A program made the position numbers and the translations under genes. A DNA stretch of 64,000 nucleotides from Microbacterium arborescens. Its GTDB lineage: Bacteria > Actinomycetota > Actinomycetes > Actinomycetales > Microbacteriaceae. Shown piece after piece: positions 49,217-56,777 of the stretch (positions within the stretch are counted from its first letter, which is position 1; each line of letters opens with the position of its first letter). The notes under the pieces were generated by a model. The model was not told where the DNA came from. It did no database searches and was given only the letters and a program-made list of their open reading frames with translations. The DNA is taken from positions 1,178,001 through 1,242,000 of the forward strand of contig NZ_CP128474.1 in NCBI RefSeq assembly GCF_030369635.1. The letters are read 5' to 3'.

Positions 49217-51172
49217 TCAGCCGGTGGCGGTGATCTGCAGGGTGATGGTGGTGCCGCGCACGTGCTTGCTCCCGCCGGTGGGATCCTGCGCGGTGACCTT
49301 GGTCAATCCGTCGGGCCAGATGTTCCACAGGGCCGAGAAGCTGACGTCGAAGCCCGCGTCGCGCAGCGTCTGCGCGGCCGCATCGCGGGTCTGCCCGACG
49401 ACGCTCGGCACCTCGAACAGCGGGGGACCGCTCGAGACGATGAGGGTCACGGTCTCGCCCGGCCGCCAGTTGCCCTCCTCGCCGCGGTCTGCGATGCCGA
49501 TCACGTCGCCCTTGGCGATGCGCTCGCTCGCCTCGCTGCGGGTGTCACTCGAGACCTCGAGGCCGACGTCGGTGAGCATGGCGGTCGCGCGGTTGACGCT
49601 CTGGCCCGAGACATCGGGCACGGCGCCGCGCGAGACCAGCAGGGCCGCCGAGTCGCCCTGGCGGAGCGTGCAGCCGTTCGAGCAGTCGATGGCGTCGCCG
49701 CCCCCGGCCGGGGTGCCGGACGCGCGGATGACGGTGCCCTCGGCGACATCCGGATCGAATTCCGCCTCCGGGTCGTCGGACACGGCCACGATGTTCTGCC
49801 GCAGGATCTCGCGCGCCGCCTGTTCGGTCTGACCCGAGAGGGCGGGAATCGACACTTCGGCCGGTCCGCGCGAGATGACCACGGTCACGGTCGCCTCGCG
49901 ATCGAGCCGGGTGCCCGGGGCGGGGTCGGTGCGGATGGTGAGACCCGTAGCGACGTCGAGGCTGTTCTCGCCGGACTCCTCGGCCAGCAGCCCCTGGGCT
50001 GCGATCGCGGCCTGAGCCTCGGCGAACGTCTCGCCGCGCACGTCCGGAACGGCGACCAGCGAGCCGGGACCCGATCCGAACCACCACCCCGTCCCGCCGG
50101 CGAGAGCCGCCAGCAGGAGGACGATCGTGACGAGCCAGGCGCCCTTCGCGCGATTGCGTCGGGCGAGTCGCCGCAGTCGTGTCGCGTTGTCGACATCGGT
50201 GGTCACCGGCGGCGCGGTGAACGTGCCGGGCATCACCTTGGTGAGCTCGCCCGAGCCCTCGCCGTCATCGTCGATGACGACCGCCGGGGCGCCGGACGGT
50301 GCTGTGCGCACCACCTGCGGGAAGACACCCAGCTCGCGCTCGATCTCGCGCAGCCGGTCGAGCATGACCCGGGCGTCGAGGGGACGCTCGTCGGGCTCGC
50401 GCTCGGTCGCCCACAGCACCAGCTCGTCGAGCTGCTCGGGCACTCCGGGGTTCTTCGCGCTCGGTCGCGGCACCGAGTCGGTCGCATGCTGGTAGGCGAT
50501 CTGCATCGGCTGCTCGCCCTTGTAGGGCTGTTCGCCCGCGAGCATCTCGTAGAGCATGATGCCGAGGGCGTAGATGTCGCTGCGCGCGTCGGCGGTGCCT
50601 CGGGTGACCAGTTCGGGAGCGAGGTAGGCGATGGTGCCGAGGAGCATCTGACCTGTCGCGGTGTTCGCGGTCGTCGCGCGGGCGAGGCCGAAGTCGCCGA
50701 TCTTGATGCGCCCGTCCTCGGCCAGCAGCACGTTCTCGGGCTTGACGTCGCGATGGACGATCCCCGCCCGGTGCGCGGCGGCGAGACCGGAGAGGATCGC
50801 GTCCATGATCGTGATCGTCTGCGGGATGGTCAGGCGCTTCTGCTCGCGCAGCAGCTCGCGCAGCGTGATGCCCGGCAGATACTCCATCACCAGGTAGGCC
50901 ATCTCGCCGTCCTGGCCCTGGTCGAACACGTTGACGACGTGGGGGTCGGCGAGCCGCGCTGCGGAGCGGGCTTCCTGGATGAAGCGGCTCTGGAACACGG
51001 AGTCGTCGGAGAGGTGCCCGTGCATGACCTTGAGAGCGACGCGGCGCTCGAGTCTGAGGTCGGTCGCGACGTACACCGTCGCCATGCCGCCGCGGGCGAT
51101 GCGAGCGCGGACGCGATACCGCTGGTCGACCAGTCGGCCGATCAGCGGGTCGGTCTGCTGGCTCATGCTCAC
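49217..51172 (-). CDS. pknL: Ser/Thr protein kinase with four PASTA domains (PknL locus)
   Basis: A 651-residue transmembrane kinase. The kinase domain (about 17-285) has IARGGMATVYVA, Lys in VALKVM, HRDVKPENVLL, DFGLA and GTIAYLAPE, all intact. A juxtamembrane region, one helix (about 355-375) and four extracytoplasmic PASTA domains (about 385-450, 451-525, 526-590, 591-651) follow. PASTA2 has a CSNGC insertion that could form a disulfide. PASTA domains sense peptidoglycan. Mycobacterial PknL at this locus lacks PASTA domains, so this one may fill the PknB role. GTG at 51172 is 6 bp after TAGAAT (leaderless), preferred over ATG at 51166. Confidence 0.93.
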   Translation of the reverse strand: MSMSQQTDPLIGRLVDQRYRVRARIARGGMATVYVATDLRLERRVALKVMHGHLSDDSVFQSRFIQEARSAARLADPHVVNVFDQGQDGEMAYLVMEYLPGITLRELLREQKRLTIPQTITIMDAILSGLAAAHRAGIVHRDVKPENVLLAEDGRIKIGDFGLARATTANTATGQMLLGTIAYLAPELVTRGTADARSDIYALGIMLYEMLAGEQPYKGEQPMQIAYQHATDSVPRPSAKNPGVPEQLDELVLWATEREPDERPLDARVMLDRLREIERELGVFPQVVRTAPSGAPAVVIDDDGEGSGELTKVMPGTFTAPPVTTDVDNATRLRRLARRNRAKGAWLVTIVLLLAALAGGTGWWFGSGPGSLVAVPDVRGETFAEAQAAIAAQGLLAEESGENSLDVATGLTIRTDPAPGTRLDREATVTVVISRGPAEVSIPALSGQTEQAAREILRQNIVAVSDDPEAEFDPDVAEGTVIRASGTPAGGGDAIDCSNGCTLRQGDSAALLVSRGAVPDVSGQSVNRATAMLTDVGLEVSSDTRSEASERIAKGDVIGIADRGEEGNWRPGETVTLIVSSGPPLFEVPSVVGQTRDAAAQTLRDAGFDVSFSALWNIWPDGLTKVTAQDPTGGSKHVRGTTITLQITATG

Positions 51173-51178
51173 GGAGCG

Positions 51179-51184
51179 ATTCTA
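51179..51184 (-). promoter_or_regulatory. -10 element, leaderless promoter of pknL
   Basis: TAGAAT on the minus strand, exactly 6 bp before the GTG at 51172. Confidence 0.6.
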
Positions 51185-51260
51185 CGGAGCGGATGCTGCG
51201 AGCCCGGGCAACGGCTCACCCTCGGGCACCGGTGACATGGGCTTCCCAGCGCTTTCGGGG

Positions 51261-52472
51261 TCAGCCGAGCACTGCGAGCCAGCGGTAAGCCTGCTGCTCC
51301 CACTCGCCGTACCGATCGGGGTAAGCGGAGATCTGCACGGCTTGCGCGGCGTCGGTGAACGGGAGGTTCTCCCAGCCCGGGATGTCGAGCAGCCCGCGGG
51401 TTGCGGTGCCGTTGGGGTCGGCGGCGCCGCCGTAGAAGGTCGCGATCGACCGCGAGGGGTCGCGGACCTGGTCGGGAGTGCCCCATCCGGTGCTCGGGCG
51501 CTGTTGGAAGAGTCCGAGCGAGTCGCGGTCACCCCAGTCGAGGTTGCGGATCCACGACTCGACCATCGCCGTCGCCAGAGCGATGGCGATGCCGCGGTCG
51601 GGGACGCCGCGTTCCCGACCGACCTGGATGATGAGTCGGGCGTTCTCGATCTGCTCCGCGTCGAGGCCGAGGTCGACCAGCGCGGACGTCGCGACAGCCG
51701 GAGTCGCCGCGGCGCCTGGTATCACGAGCGCTTGTCCCGGGTAGATGATCGACGAGCGGTCGAGCCCGTTCGCGGCGAGCAGGGCGTCCAGGCCCAGGCC
51801 GTTCGCGGCGGCGATCGCCGACAGCGTGTCGCCGGCGGCCACGGTGTGAGTCGCGGCGGCGATCGGGGTCGCCTGAGAGACGGCCGCGGGGGCGGGCATC
51901 GCCGTCGCGCCGGCGGCCGAGGGGACCGCGAGGGTCTGGCCGGGGAAGATCACCGCTCCGTCCCCGAGCCCGTTCGCGGCGAGCAGGGCGCCGACCCCGA
52001 TGCCGTGGGCCTGAGCGATCGACCAGGGCGTTTCGCCGGTCGAGACGGTGTGGGTGGTTCCGGCGGGCGCGACCTGCGGGGCGGGAGCGACCGCGGCGGA
52101 CGCGCCCGCCTCGGCGCTCAGCCGGATCCGGTCTCCGGGACGGATGACGGATGACCAGTCCAGACCGTTCCATGCGAGGAGGTCGACCGTACGGAGCCCA
52201 TAGGCGGATGCGATCCGGCTGATCGTGTCGCCGAGCACGACCGTGTGCTCGGCCGGTCGAGCCGCGAGCGGACGCGCGGAGGCGGCACCGGGCACAGCCG
52301 AACGCAACGTCGCCCCGGGCGCGCCATCCCGATGGGCCGTCTCGACCGTGGGGGTGGCGGCGGCGGGCTGCGCCGTCAGGCTCAGCGCGATCGAGCCCAC
52401 GACGGCGGGCGCGACCATGCCGCGCAGGCGGGGTCGCGGTGGGTGCGGGGGAGAGATCGAGTCGCGGCGCAC
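51261..52472 (-). CDS. Secreted peptidoglycan hydrolase with three LysM domains
   Basis: A 403-residue exported protein. Signal peptide (1-40, ALSLTAQPAAA), then three LysM modules (about 75-118, 140-183, 205-250: HTVVLGDTISRIASAYGL, HTVSTGETPWSIAQAHGI, HTVAAGDTLSAIAAANGL) that bind glycan chains. The C-terminal domain (about 265-403) looks like a soluble lytic transglycosylase/lysozyme-type fold: AMVESWIRNLDWGDRDSLG has the candidate catalytic glutamate, then LFQQRPSTGWG. Its promoter has TTGACA and three upstream GTCACA-type repeats, the pattern of MtrA targets. GTG start. Confidence 0.85.
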   Translation of the reverse strand: MRRDSISPPHPPRPRLRGMVAPAVVGSIALSLTAQPAAATPTVETAHRDGAPGATLRSAVPGAASARPLAARPAEHTVVLGDTISRIASAYGLRTVDLLAWNGLDWSSVIRPGDRIRLSAEAGASAAVAPAPQVAPAGTTHTVSTGETPWSIAQAHGIGVGALLAANGLGDGAVIFPGQTLAVPSAAGATAMPAPAAVSQATPIAAATHTVAAGDTLSAIAAANGLGLDALLAANGLDRSSIIYPGQALVIPGAAATPAVATSALVDLGLDAEQIENARLIIQVGRERGVPDRGIAIALATAMVESWIRNLDWGDRDSLGLFQQRPSTGWGTPDQVRDPSRSIATFYGGAADPNGTATRGLLDIPGWENLPFTDAAQAVQISAYPDRYGEWEQQAYRWLAVLG

Positions 52473-52524
52473 GGAGGGTCCCTTCTCGGAGGTCTCGGAA
52501 ACGCTGACACGCGGCTGTGAGAGG

Positions 52525-52530
52525 TGTCAA
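52525..52530 (-). promoter_or_regulatory. -35 element of the LysM hydrolase
   Basis: Perfect TTGACA on the minus strand; CAGCGT 18 bp further downstream is the likely -10. Confidence 0.55.
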
Positions 52531-52534
52531 CCGA

Positions 52535-52558
52535 TGTGACTGCTGTGACTCGTGTGAA
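52535..52558 (-). promoter_or_regulatory. MtrA-box-like direct repeats upstream of the LysM hydrolase
   Basis: On the minus strand TTCACA, GTCACA, GTCACA with strict 9-bp spacing (52553-52558, 52544-52549, 52535-52540), ending 4 bp before the TTGACA -35. This matches GTCACA-type direct repeats bound by MtrA in mycobacteria. Confidence 0.55.
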
Positions 52559-52598
52559 ATGAGCCGGACGCGGGAGCCGCGACGCCGAGTGGAAGTGA

Positions 52599-52604
52599 CA
52601 TAGT
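52599..52604 (+). promoter_or_regulatory. -10 element, leaderless promoter of the Rv2175c-like gene
   Basis: CATAGT exactly 6 bp before the GTG at 52611; the same hexamer occurs before mraZ at 54593. Confidence 0.45.
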
Positions 52605-52610
52605 GAAGGG

Positions 52611-52961
52611 GTGAGCACTGCCGATTACCCCGTCGTTCCCCTGTCCTGGCTGACGCTGCCCGATGTGGTCGACCTCACGGGTGAGACGCTCAGCCGCGTC
52701 CGCCGGCTGCTGGATGAGAATCACCTCATCGGGTCGCGCCGCGACGGCACGTTCCGCATTCCCGAGGCGTTCTTCCTCGACGGTGCACCGCTCTCGTCGC
52801 TGCGCGGCACCATCACCGTGCTGCACGACGTCGGGTTCTCGGATGACGAGGCGATTGACTGGCTGTTCGCGATCGAGGAATCGATCGGAGCGGCTCCGAT
52901 CGCGGCTCTGCGTGCGGGGCGCAAGGCGGAGGTCCGACGGGTCGCTCAGACTCTCGCCTGA
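52611..52961 (+). CDS. Winged-helix DNA-binding protein, Rv2175c-like
   Basis: A 116-residue single-domain protein. LTLPDVVDLTGETLSRVRRL is a helix-turn-helix, followed by LIGSRRDGTFRIPEAFFLDG as the wing and a C-terminal helix GFSDDEAIDWLFA. Matches Rv2175c, the DNA-binding substrate of PknL in mycobacteria, also located next to pknL. A threonine-rich N-terminus that could be phosphorylated is short here (STADY). It may report kinase activity to transcription. Confidence 0.85.
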   Translation: MSTADYPVVPLSWLTLPDVVDLTGETLSRVRRLLDENHLIGSRRDGTFRIPEAFFLDGAPLSSLRGTITVLHDVGFSDDEAIDWLFAIEESIGAAPIAALRAGRKAEVRRVAQTLA

Positions 52962-52996
52962 CGCAGCGCCCGTCAGCGGAGGCGGAAGCCGTCGAC

Positions 52997-54070
52997 TCAG
53001 GCGGAGCGTCGGATGGCGGCGTCGGCGATCTCGCGCAGGAGGGCCACCTCGGCAGCCCCGATCGGGGCGTTCTCGAGTGCCGTGTCCGCGGCCGTAGAGA
53101 GGCGATCGATCTCGCCTTCGAGGCGCTCGACGGCGCCGCTTTCTCGGATGACCTTCTGCAGCCGAGCGATGGTCGCCTCATCGAGGGTCCGGTCGCCGAG
53201 CGCGGCATCGAGGTCGGACCGGCCGGCGTCGTCCATCGCCTCACGGGCATAAGCGATGAGGACCGTGCGCTTGCCCTCGCGAAGGTCGTCTCCGGACGGC
53301 TTGCCCGTCACCGAAGAGTCGCCGAAGACGCCGAGCACGTCGTCTCGCAGCTGGAAGGCGAGCCCGACGGCGTGACCGAAGTCTGCGAGGGTCTCGCGCT
53401 GAGCCGCGGTGGCGCCGCCGAGCGCGGCGCCGATCAGCAGCGGCTGCTGCACGCTGTAGCGGGCCGACTTGTACGACGCGACGCGGAGGGCGCGCGCGGC
53501 GTGTTCCCCGTCGGGTGCCGTCGCCCACGCGGCTTCCTCCGCGACATCGAGGTACTGCCCGACGGTCACGTCGCGGCGCATCGTCGCGTACTGGCGGCGC
53601 ACATCGGCCGCGCGCGGGTGCCCGTCGAGGGCGTCTTCGAGGAGGTCATCGCTCCAGGCGATGAGCAGGTCGCCGAGCAGGATCGCCGCGGCGCGTCCGA
53701 AGGCGTCGGCATCGCCCAGCCAGCCCGATCGACGGTGCGCTTCTTCGAGAGCCCGATGCGCGGCGGGGCGGCCCCGCCGGGTGTCGGAGTTGTCGACGAG
53801 GTCGTCGTGCACCAGTGCAGCGGCGTGGAAGATCTCGAGCGACGCGGCGACGCCGGCGATGTCGGCGTCGCCGGACGGGGCGCCGGCCGCCGCGTGTCCT
53901 GCCGACAGGAAGCGGGCGCGCAGCCTTTTGCCGCCGGCGACGGCGGTGAGGGCGCGGTCGACGAAATCGGCCGCTTCAGCCCCGAGATCGGCGACCTCGG
54001 CCCGCCGATCCAACGCGAATCTTTCCAGTCGCTGGGAAACGGTCGAGATCGGGTCGGCGGAGCTCGTCAC
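52997..54070 (-). CDS. idsA: Polyprenyl (geranylgeranyl-type) diphosphate synthase
   Basis: A 357-residue trans-isoprenyl diphosphate synthase. The first aspartate-rich motif is DDLVDNSDTRRG, the second QLRDDVLGVFGD; GKRLRARF is the substrate-binding KxR box. It extends allylic diphosphates with IPP, making C20 or longer chains for carotenoids, quinones or membrane lipids. GTG start follows TAGGCT by 6 bp. Mycobacterial idsA2 lies at the same place in the cluster. Confidence 0.92.
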   Translation of the reverse strand: MTSSADPISTVSQRLERFALDRRAEVADLGAEAADFVDRALTAVAGGKRLRARFLSAGHAAAGAPSGDADIAGVAASLEIFHAAALVHDDLVDNSDTRRGRPAAHRALEEAHRRSGWLGDADAFGRAAAILLGDLLIAWSDDLLEDALDGHPRAADVRRQYATMRRDVTVGQYLDVAEEAAWATAPDGEHAARALRVASYKSARYSVQQPLLIGAALGGATAAQRETLADFGHAVGLAFQLRDDVLGVFGDSSVTGKPSGDDLREGKRTVLIAYAREAMDDAGRSDLDAALGDRTLDEATIARLQKVIRESGAVERLEGEIDRLSTAADTALENAPIGAAEVALLREIADAAIRRSA

Positions 54071-54076
54071 GGGCCT

Positions 54077-54082
54077 AGCCTA
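54077..54082 (-). promoter_or_regulatory. -10 element, leaderless promoter of idsA
   Basis: TAGGCT on the minus strand, exactly 6 bp before the GTG at 54070. Confidence 0.6.
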
Positions 54083-54099
54083 GTTCTCATCAGCGCGCG

Positions 54100-54105
54100 T
54101 AGAAT
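54100..54105 (+). promoter_or_regulatory. -10 element of the DUF3040 gene
   Basis: TAGAAT, followed by GAGGGGG and ATG at 54139; a leadered promoter. Confidence 0.5.
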
Positions 54106-54138
54106 CGGGCGCACCGGTACCCGAACAGAGGGGGATGC

Positions 54139-54510
54139 ATGCCACTGTCAGAACAGGAGCAGCGGCTGCTCGACGAGATGGAACGCCATCTCATGCGCAA
54201 TGAAGCAGACGTCGTCAGTGCTCCGCGCGAAGGTCAGTCCCTCAGCTACCGCAACATCGTCTACGGTGCGGTCCTCGTCCTCCTCGGTCTCGGCGGTCTG
54301 ATCGCCGGCGTCTCGAGCAGCATCATCGCGATCGGCGTCGTCGCCTTCCTCGTGATGGTCGGGGGTGTCGTGCTGGCGCTGACCCCCTCTCGGAACGCCG
54401 CCGCGAGCCGGCCGGCGGCCACGGCCGGCACCCGCAAGCCGACCGCCCGCTCCTCGAGTTTCATGGACCGGATGAACGACCGATGGGACCGCCGCAACGG
54501 CGAACGCTGA
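54139..54510 (+). CDS. DUF3040 membrane protein
   Basis: A 123-residue protein that begins MPLSEQEQRLLDEMERHLM, the DUF3040 signature, followed by two membrane helices (about 40-60 and 62-84) and a basic, Ala/Arg-rich C-terminus (about 88-123). Function unknown; always linked to mraZ in actinobacteria (Rv2169c in mycobacteria). A strong terminator follows. Confidence 0.9.
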   Translation: MPLSEQEQRLLDEMERHLMRNEADVVSAPREGQSLSYRNIVYGAVLVLLGLGGLIAGVSSSIIAIGVVAFLVMVGGVVLALTPSRNAAASRPAATAGTRKPTARSSSFMDRMNDRWDRRNGER

Positions 54511-54529
54511 CGTCAGCCACCTCACTTTC

Positions 54530-54562
54530 AGAGCACCGACCTCCGGGTCGGTGCTCTTTTTT
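54530..54562 (+). terminator. Canonical intrinsic terminator after the DUF3040 gene
   Basis: Perfect 12-bp stem (54530-54541 with 54546-54557), TCCG loop, and a run of six T (54557-54562). It isolates the DUF3040 gene from the dcw operon. Confidence 0.93.
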
Positions 54563-54592
54563 GTGCCTCGGGGGAGGAACGGGCGCGCCTGC

Positions 54593-54598
54593 CATAGT
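54593..54598 (+). promoter_or_regulatory. -10 element of the mraZ/dcw operon
   Basis: CATAGT, directly before the three MraZ boxes; leader about 58 nt. Confidence 0.45.
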
Positions 54599-54625
54599 GA
54601 AGTGGAGGAAAGTGGAGTAAAGTGG
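54599..54625 (+). promoter_or_regulatory. MraZ-binding direct repeats
   Basis: Three AAGTGG-type repeats (54599-54605, 54609-54615, 54619-54625) with exact 10-bp spacing, covering the predicted transcription start of mraZ. MraZ binds such in-phase G-rich repeats and represses its own operon. Confidence 0.75.
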
Positions 54626-54662
54626 TGCGCACCGACGGGCCGGGAGGGGGTGGTGGAGCACC

Positions 54663-55094
54663 ATGCTTCTCGGCACGCACACCCCCAAGCTCGACGAGAA
54701 GGGCCGCGTCATCCTCCCCGCCAAATTCCGCGACGACCTCGGCCCTGGTGTCGTCGTCACGCGCGGCCAGGAGCGGTGCCTCTACGTCTTCAGCACGGTC
54801 GAGTTCGAGCGCGTCTACGAGCGGATCCGCGAAGCGCCCCTGACGAACAAGCAGGCGCGCGACTTCCAGCGCATGTTCCTCTCGGGCGCGAGCGCGGAGA
54901 AGCCCGACAGCCAGAACCGCATCACGGTGCCGCCGCACCTGCGCACCTATGCCGGTCTCGGCCGAGAGCTGGTCATGACCGGCGTCGGCGCACACGCCGA
55001 GATCTGGGACGCCGATGCCTGGAACGCCTACGCCGCCGGCAACGAAGACGCGTACTCCGACATGGAGCAGGAGGTGATCCCGGGACTCTTCTGA
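54663..55094 (+). CDS. mraZ: MraZ transcriptional regulator
   Basis: A 143-residue protein with two SpoVT/AbrB-like halves: [20 protein letters not shown] and [20 protein letters not shown], each with the conserved D-x-x-x-R-x-x-x-P core. It forms a ring and represses the dcw operon. First gene of the cluster; a GGAGGGGGTGG stretch precedes the ATG. Three MraZ boxes lie in its promoter. Confidence 0.96.
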   Translation: MLLGTHTPKLDEKGRVILPAKFRDDLGPGVVVTRGQERCLYVFSTVEFERVYERIREAPLTNKQARDFQRMFLSGASAEKPDSQNRITVPPHLRTYAGLGRELVMTGVGAHAEIWDADAWNAYAAGNEDAYSDMEQEVIPGLF

Positions 55095-55101
55095 CCCCGT
55101 G

Positions 55102-55171
55102 GCCGTGATCCTCAGCCGCTGGCCCTGACGCACTTCCCCGGTGTCAGGTCGCAGCGGAGGGGGATCACGGC
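55102..55171 (+). other. Large imperfect hairpin between mraZ and rsmH
   Basis: Three co-linear pairing blocks: 55102-55111 with 55162-55171 (10 bp), 55116-55121 with 55152-55157 (6 bp), 55124-55129 with 55143-55148 (6 bp), 13-nt loop. It fills nearly all of the gap between the two genes. Confidence 0.6.
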
Positions 55172-55189
55172 TCCGGGCCCCGTCCCTCC

Positions 55190-56155
55190 ATGACCATGAC
55201 GAACGACGACATCCACACCCCCGTTCTGCTCGACCGCTGCGTCGAGCTGCTCGCTCCCGCGCTCCAGCGCGAGGGCGCCGTCGTCGTCGACGCGACCGAA
55301 GGCATGGGCGGTCACTCGGAGGCTCTGCTCGAGAAGTTCCCCGACGTGCGGCTGGTCGGCCTCGACCGTGACACCGACGCTCTGCGCATCGCGGGAGAGC
55401 GGCTGGCACGGTTCGGCGATCGCGTCGACCTCGTGCACACCGTCTACGACGGCATCCGCGAGGCCCTCGACTCGCTCGGCATCCGCCGTGTCGACGGCAT
55501 CCTCTTCGACCTGGGCGTGTCGTCGCTGCAGCTCGACGAGGCCGACCGCGGATTCGCATACGCGCAGGACGCGCCCCTCGACATGCGGATGGACCAGACG
55601 GCGGGTACGACCGCGGCGGAGATCCTCGCGACCTACAGCGAGGGCAACCTGCGCCGCATCTTCGAGCGCTACGGCGAGGAGAAGCTGGCCGGGCGGTATG
55701 CGCGGGCGATCATCGAAGCGCGCGGCCGAGCTCCGCTGACCCGTTCCGGCGAGCTCGTCGATGTCCTCATCGCCGCGACCCCGATGGCCGTCCAGCGCGA
55801 TCGTTCGGGGCATCCCGCGAAGCGCGTCTTCCAGGCGCTGCGCATCGAAGTCAACGCCGAGCTCGCCGTGCTCGAACGCGCTCTGCCCGCCGCGCTCGAT
55901 GCGCTGGCCGTCGGCGGGCGCATCGTCGTCATGTCGTACCAGTCGCTCGAAGACCGCGCGGTCAAGCGCGTGCTGGCCGAGGCCTCGTCCTCGACCGCGC
56001 CGAGCGGCCTGCCCGTCGAGCTCCCCGAACACGCGCCGCGGTTCCGGCTGCTGGTGCGCGGCGCGGAACTGGCGTCCGAGGAAGAACGTGAACGCAATCC
56101 CCGCGCGACGCCGGTCCGGCTGCGTGCGGCGGAACGGATGAGGGAGGCCTCGTGA
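55190..56155 (+). CDS. rsmH: 16S rRNA (cytosine-1402-N4)-methyltransferase
   Basis: A 321-residue SAM methyltransferase. [13 protein letters not shown] is the N-terminal RsmH motif, [14 protein letters not shown] the SAM loop, GLDRDTDAL motif [14 protein letters not shown] the catalytic-site motif, and [11 protein letters not shown] and [13 protein letters not shown] later family blocks. ATG at 55190; ATG at 55196 is also possible. It methylates the ribosomal P site and sits in the dcw cluster of most bacteria. Stop overlaps the next GTG (GTGA). Confidence 0.95.
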   Translation: MTMTNDDIHTPVLLDRCVELLAPALQREGAVVVDATEGMGGHSEALLEKFPDVRLVGLDRDTDALRIAGERLARFGDRVDLVHTVYDGIREALDSLGIRRVDGILFDLGVSSLQLDEADRGFAYAQDAPLDMRMDQTAGTTAAEILATYSEGNLRRIFERYGEEKLAGRYARAIIEARGRAPLTRSGELVDVLIAATPMAVQRDRSGHPAKRVFQALRIEVNAELAVLERALPAALDALAVGGRIVVMSYQSLEDRAVKRVLAEASSSTAPSGLPVELPEHAPRFRLLVRGAELASEEERERNPRATPVRLRAAERMREAS

Positions 56156-56772
56156 CTGCCGACAACACCGCCCGCATCCCATCGCCGCTCGGTGACGACT
56201 TCTTCGCGAGCGTTCCCGGCCGCCTGCCGCGCGAGGGGGAGCGGGAACGCCAGCGCGATCTGCGCCTGGTCACGGGCGCCGCCCGTCGCCGCCGCCCGCG
56301 CATGCTCTACGGCGTCATCGCCGTGTCCGGGGCGGTGCTCATCGGGGCGGTGCAGATGGGGCTGTCGATCCTCACGACCCAGACCTCGTACGAGATCTCC
56401 TCGCTCTCGCAGCAGCAGCGCCAGCTCACCTGGCAGAAGCAGATCATCCAGGACGATCTCGCGGGGCTCGCCTCTCCCCAGTACCTCGCGGCGAACGCCA
56501 CCGCGCTGGGCATGGTGATCGCGGAGTCGCCGAGCTACCTGCGGCTCAGCGACGGAGCCGTGCTGGGCGCCGCCAGCGCTGCCGGCTCGCACTCGAACGT
56601 CGACGCCCTGGGCCGAGCCGCCGTCGCGAACTCCCTCGTCGCCGGCGTGCCGCTGGTCACCGATCCCGACGCGAGTCTCGCGTCCGGCACGAGCACCGAC
56701 GAGCTGGTCGGTGCCGATCGTGCGACACCCCCGCCCATCGCCGACGGATTGCCCGCCCCGAGCACACACTGA
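56152..56772 (+). CDS. ftsL: FtsL-like division protein
   Basis: A 206-residue bitopic protein: basic cytoplasmic part (about 1-50), one helix (about 51-72) and a short coiled coil ([20 protein letters not shown]) followed by a low-complexity tail. Position between rsmH and ftsI, topology and the coiled coil match FtsL; sequence similarity is always weak in this family. It should bridge FtsB/DivIC and FtsI/FtsW at the septum. GTG start overlaps the rsmH stop. Confidence 0.78.
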   Translation: MTADNTARIPSPLGDDFFASVPGRLPREGERERQRDLRLVTGAARRRRPRMLYGVIAVSGAVLIGAVQMGLSILTTQTSYEISSLSQQQRQLTWQKQIIQDDLAGLASPQYLAANATALGMVIAESPSYLRLSDGAVLGAASAAGSHSNVDALGRAAVANSLVAGVPLVTDPDASLASGTSTDELVGADRATPPPIADGLPAPSTH

Positions 56773-56777
56773 GAACC

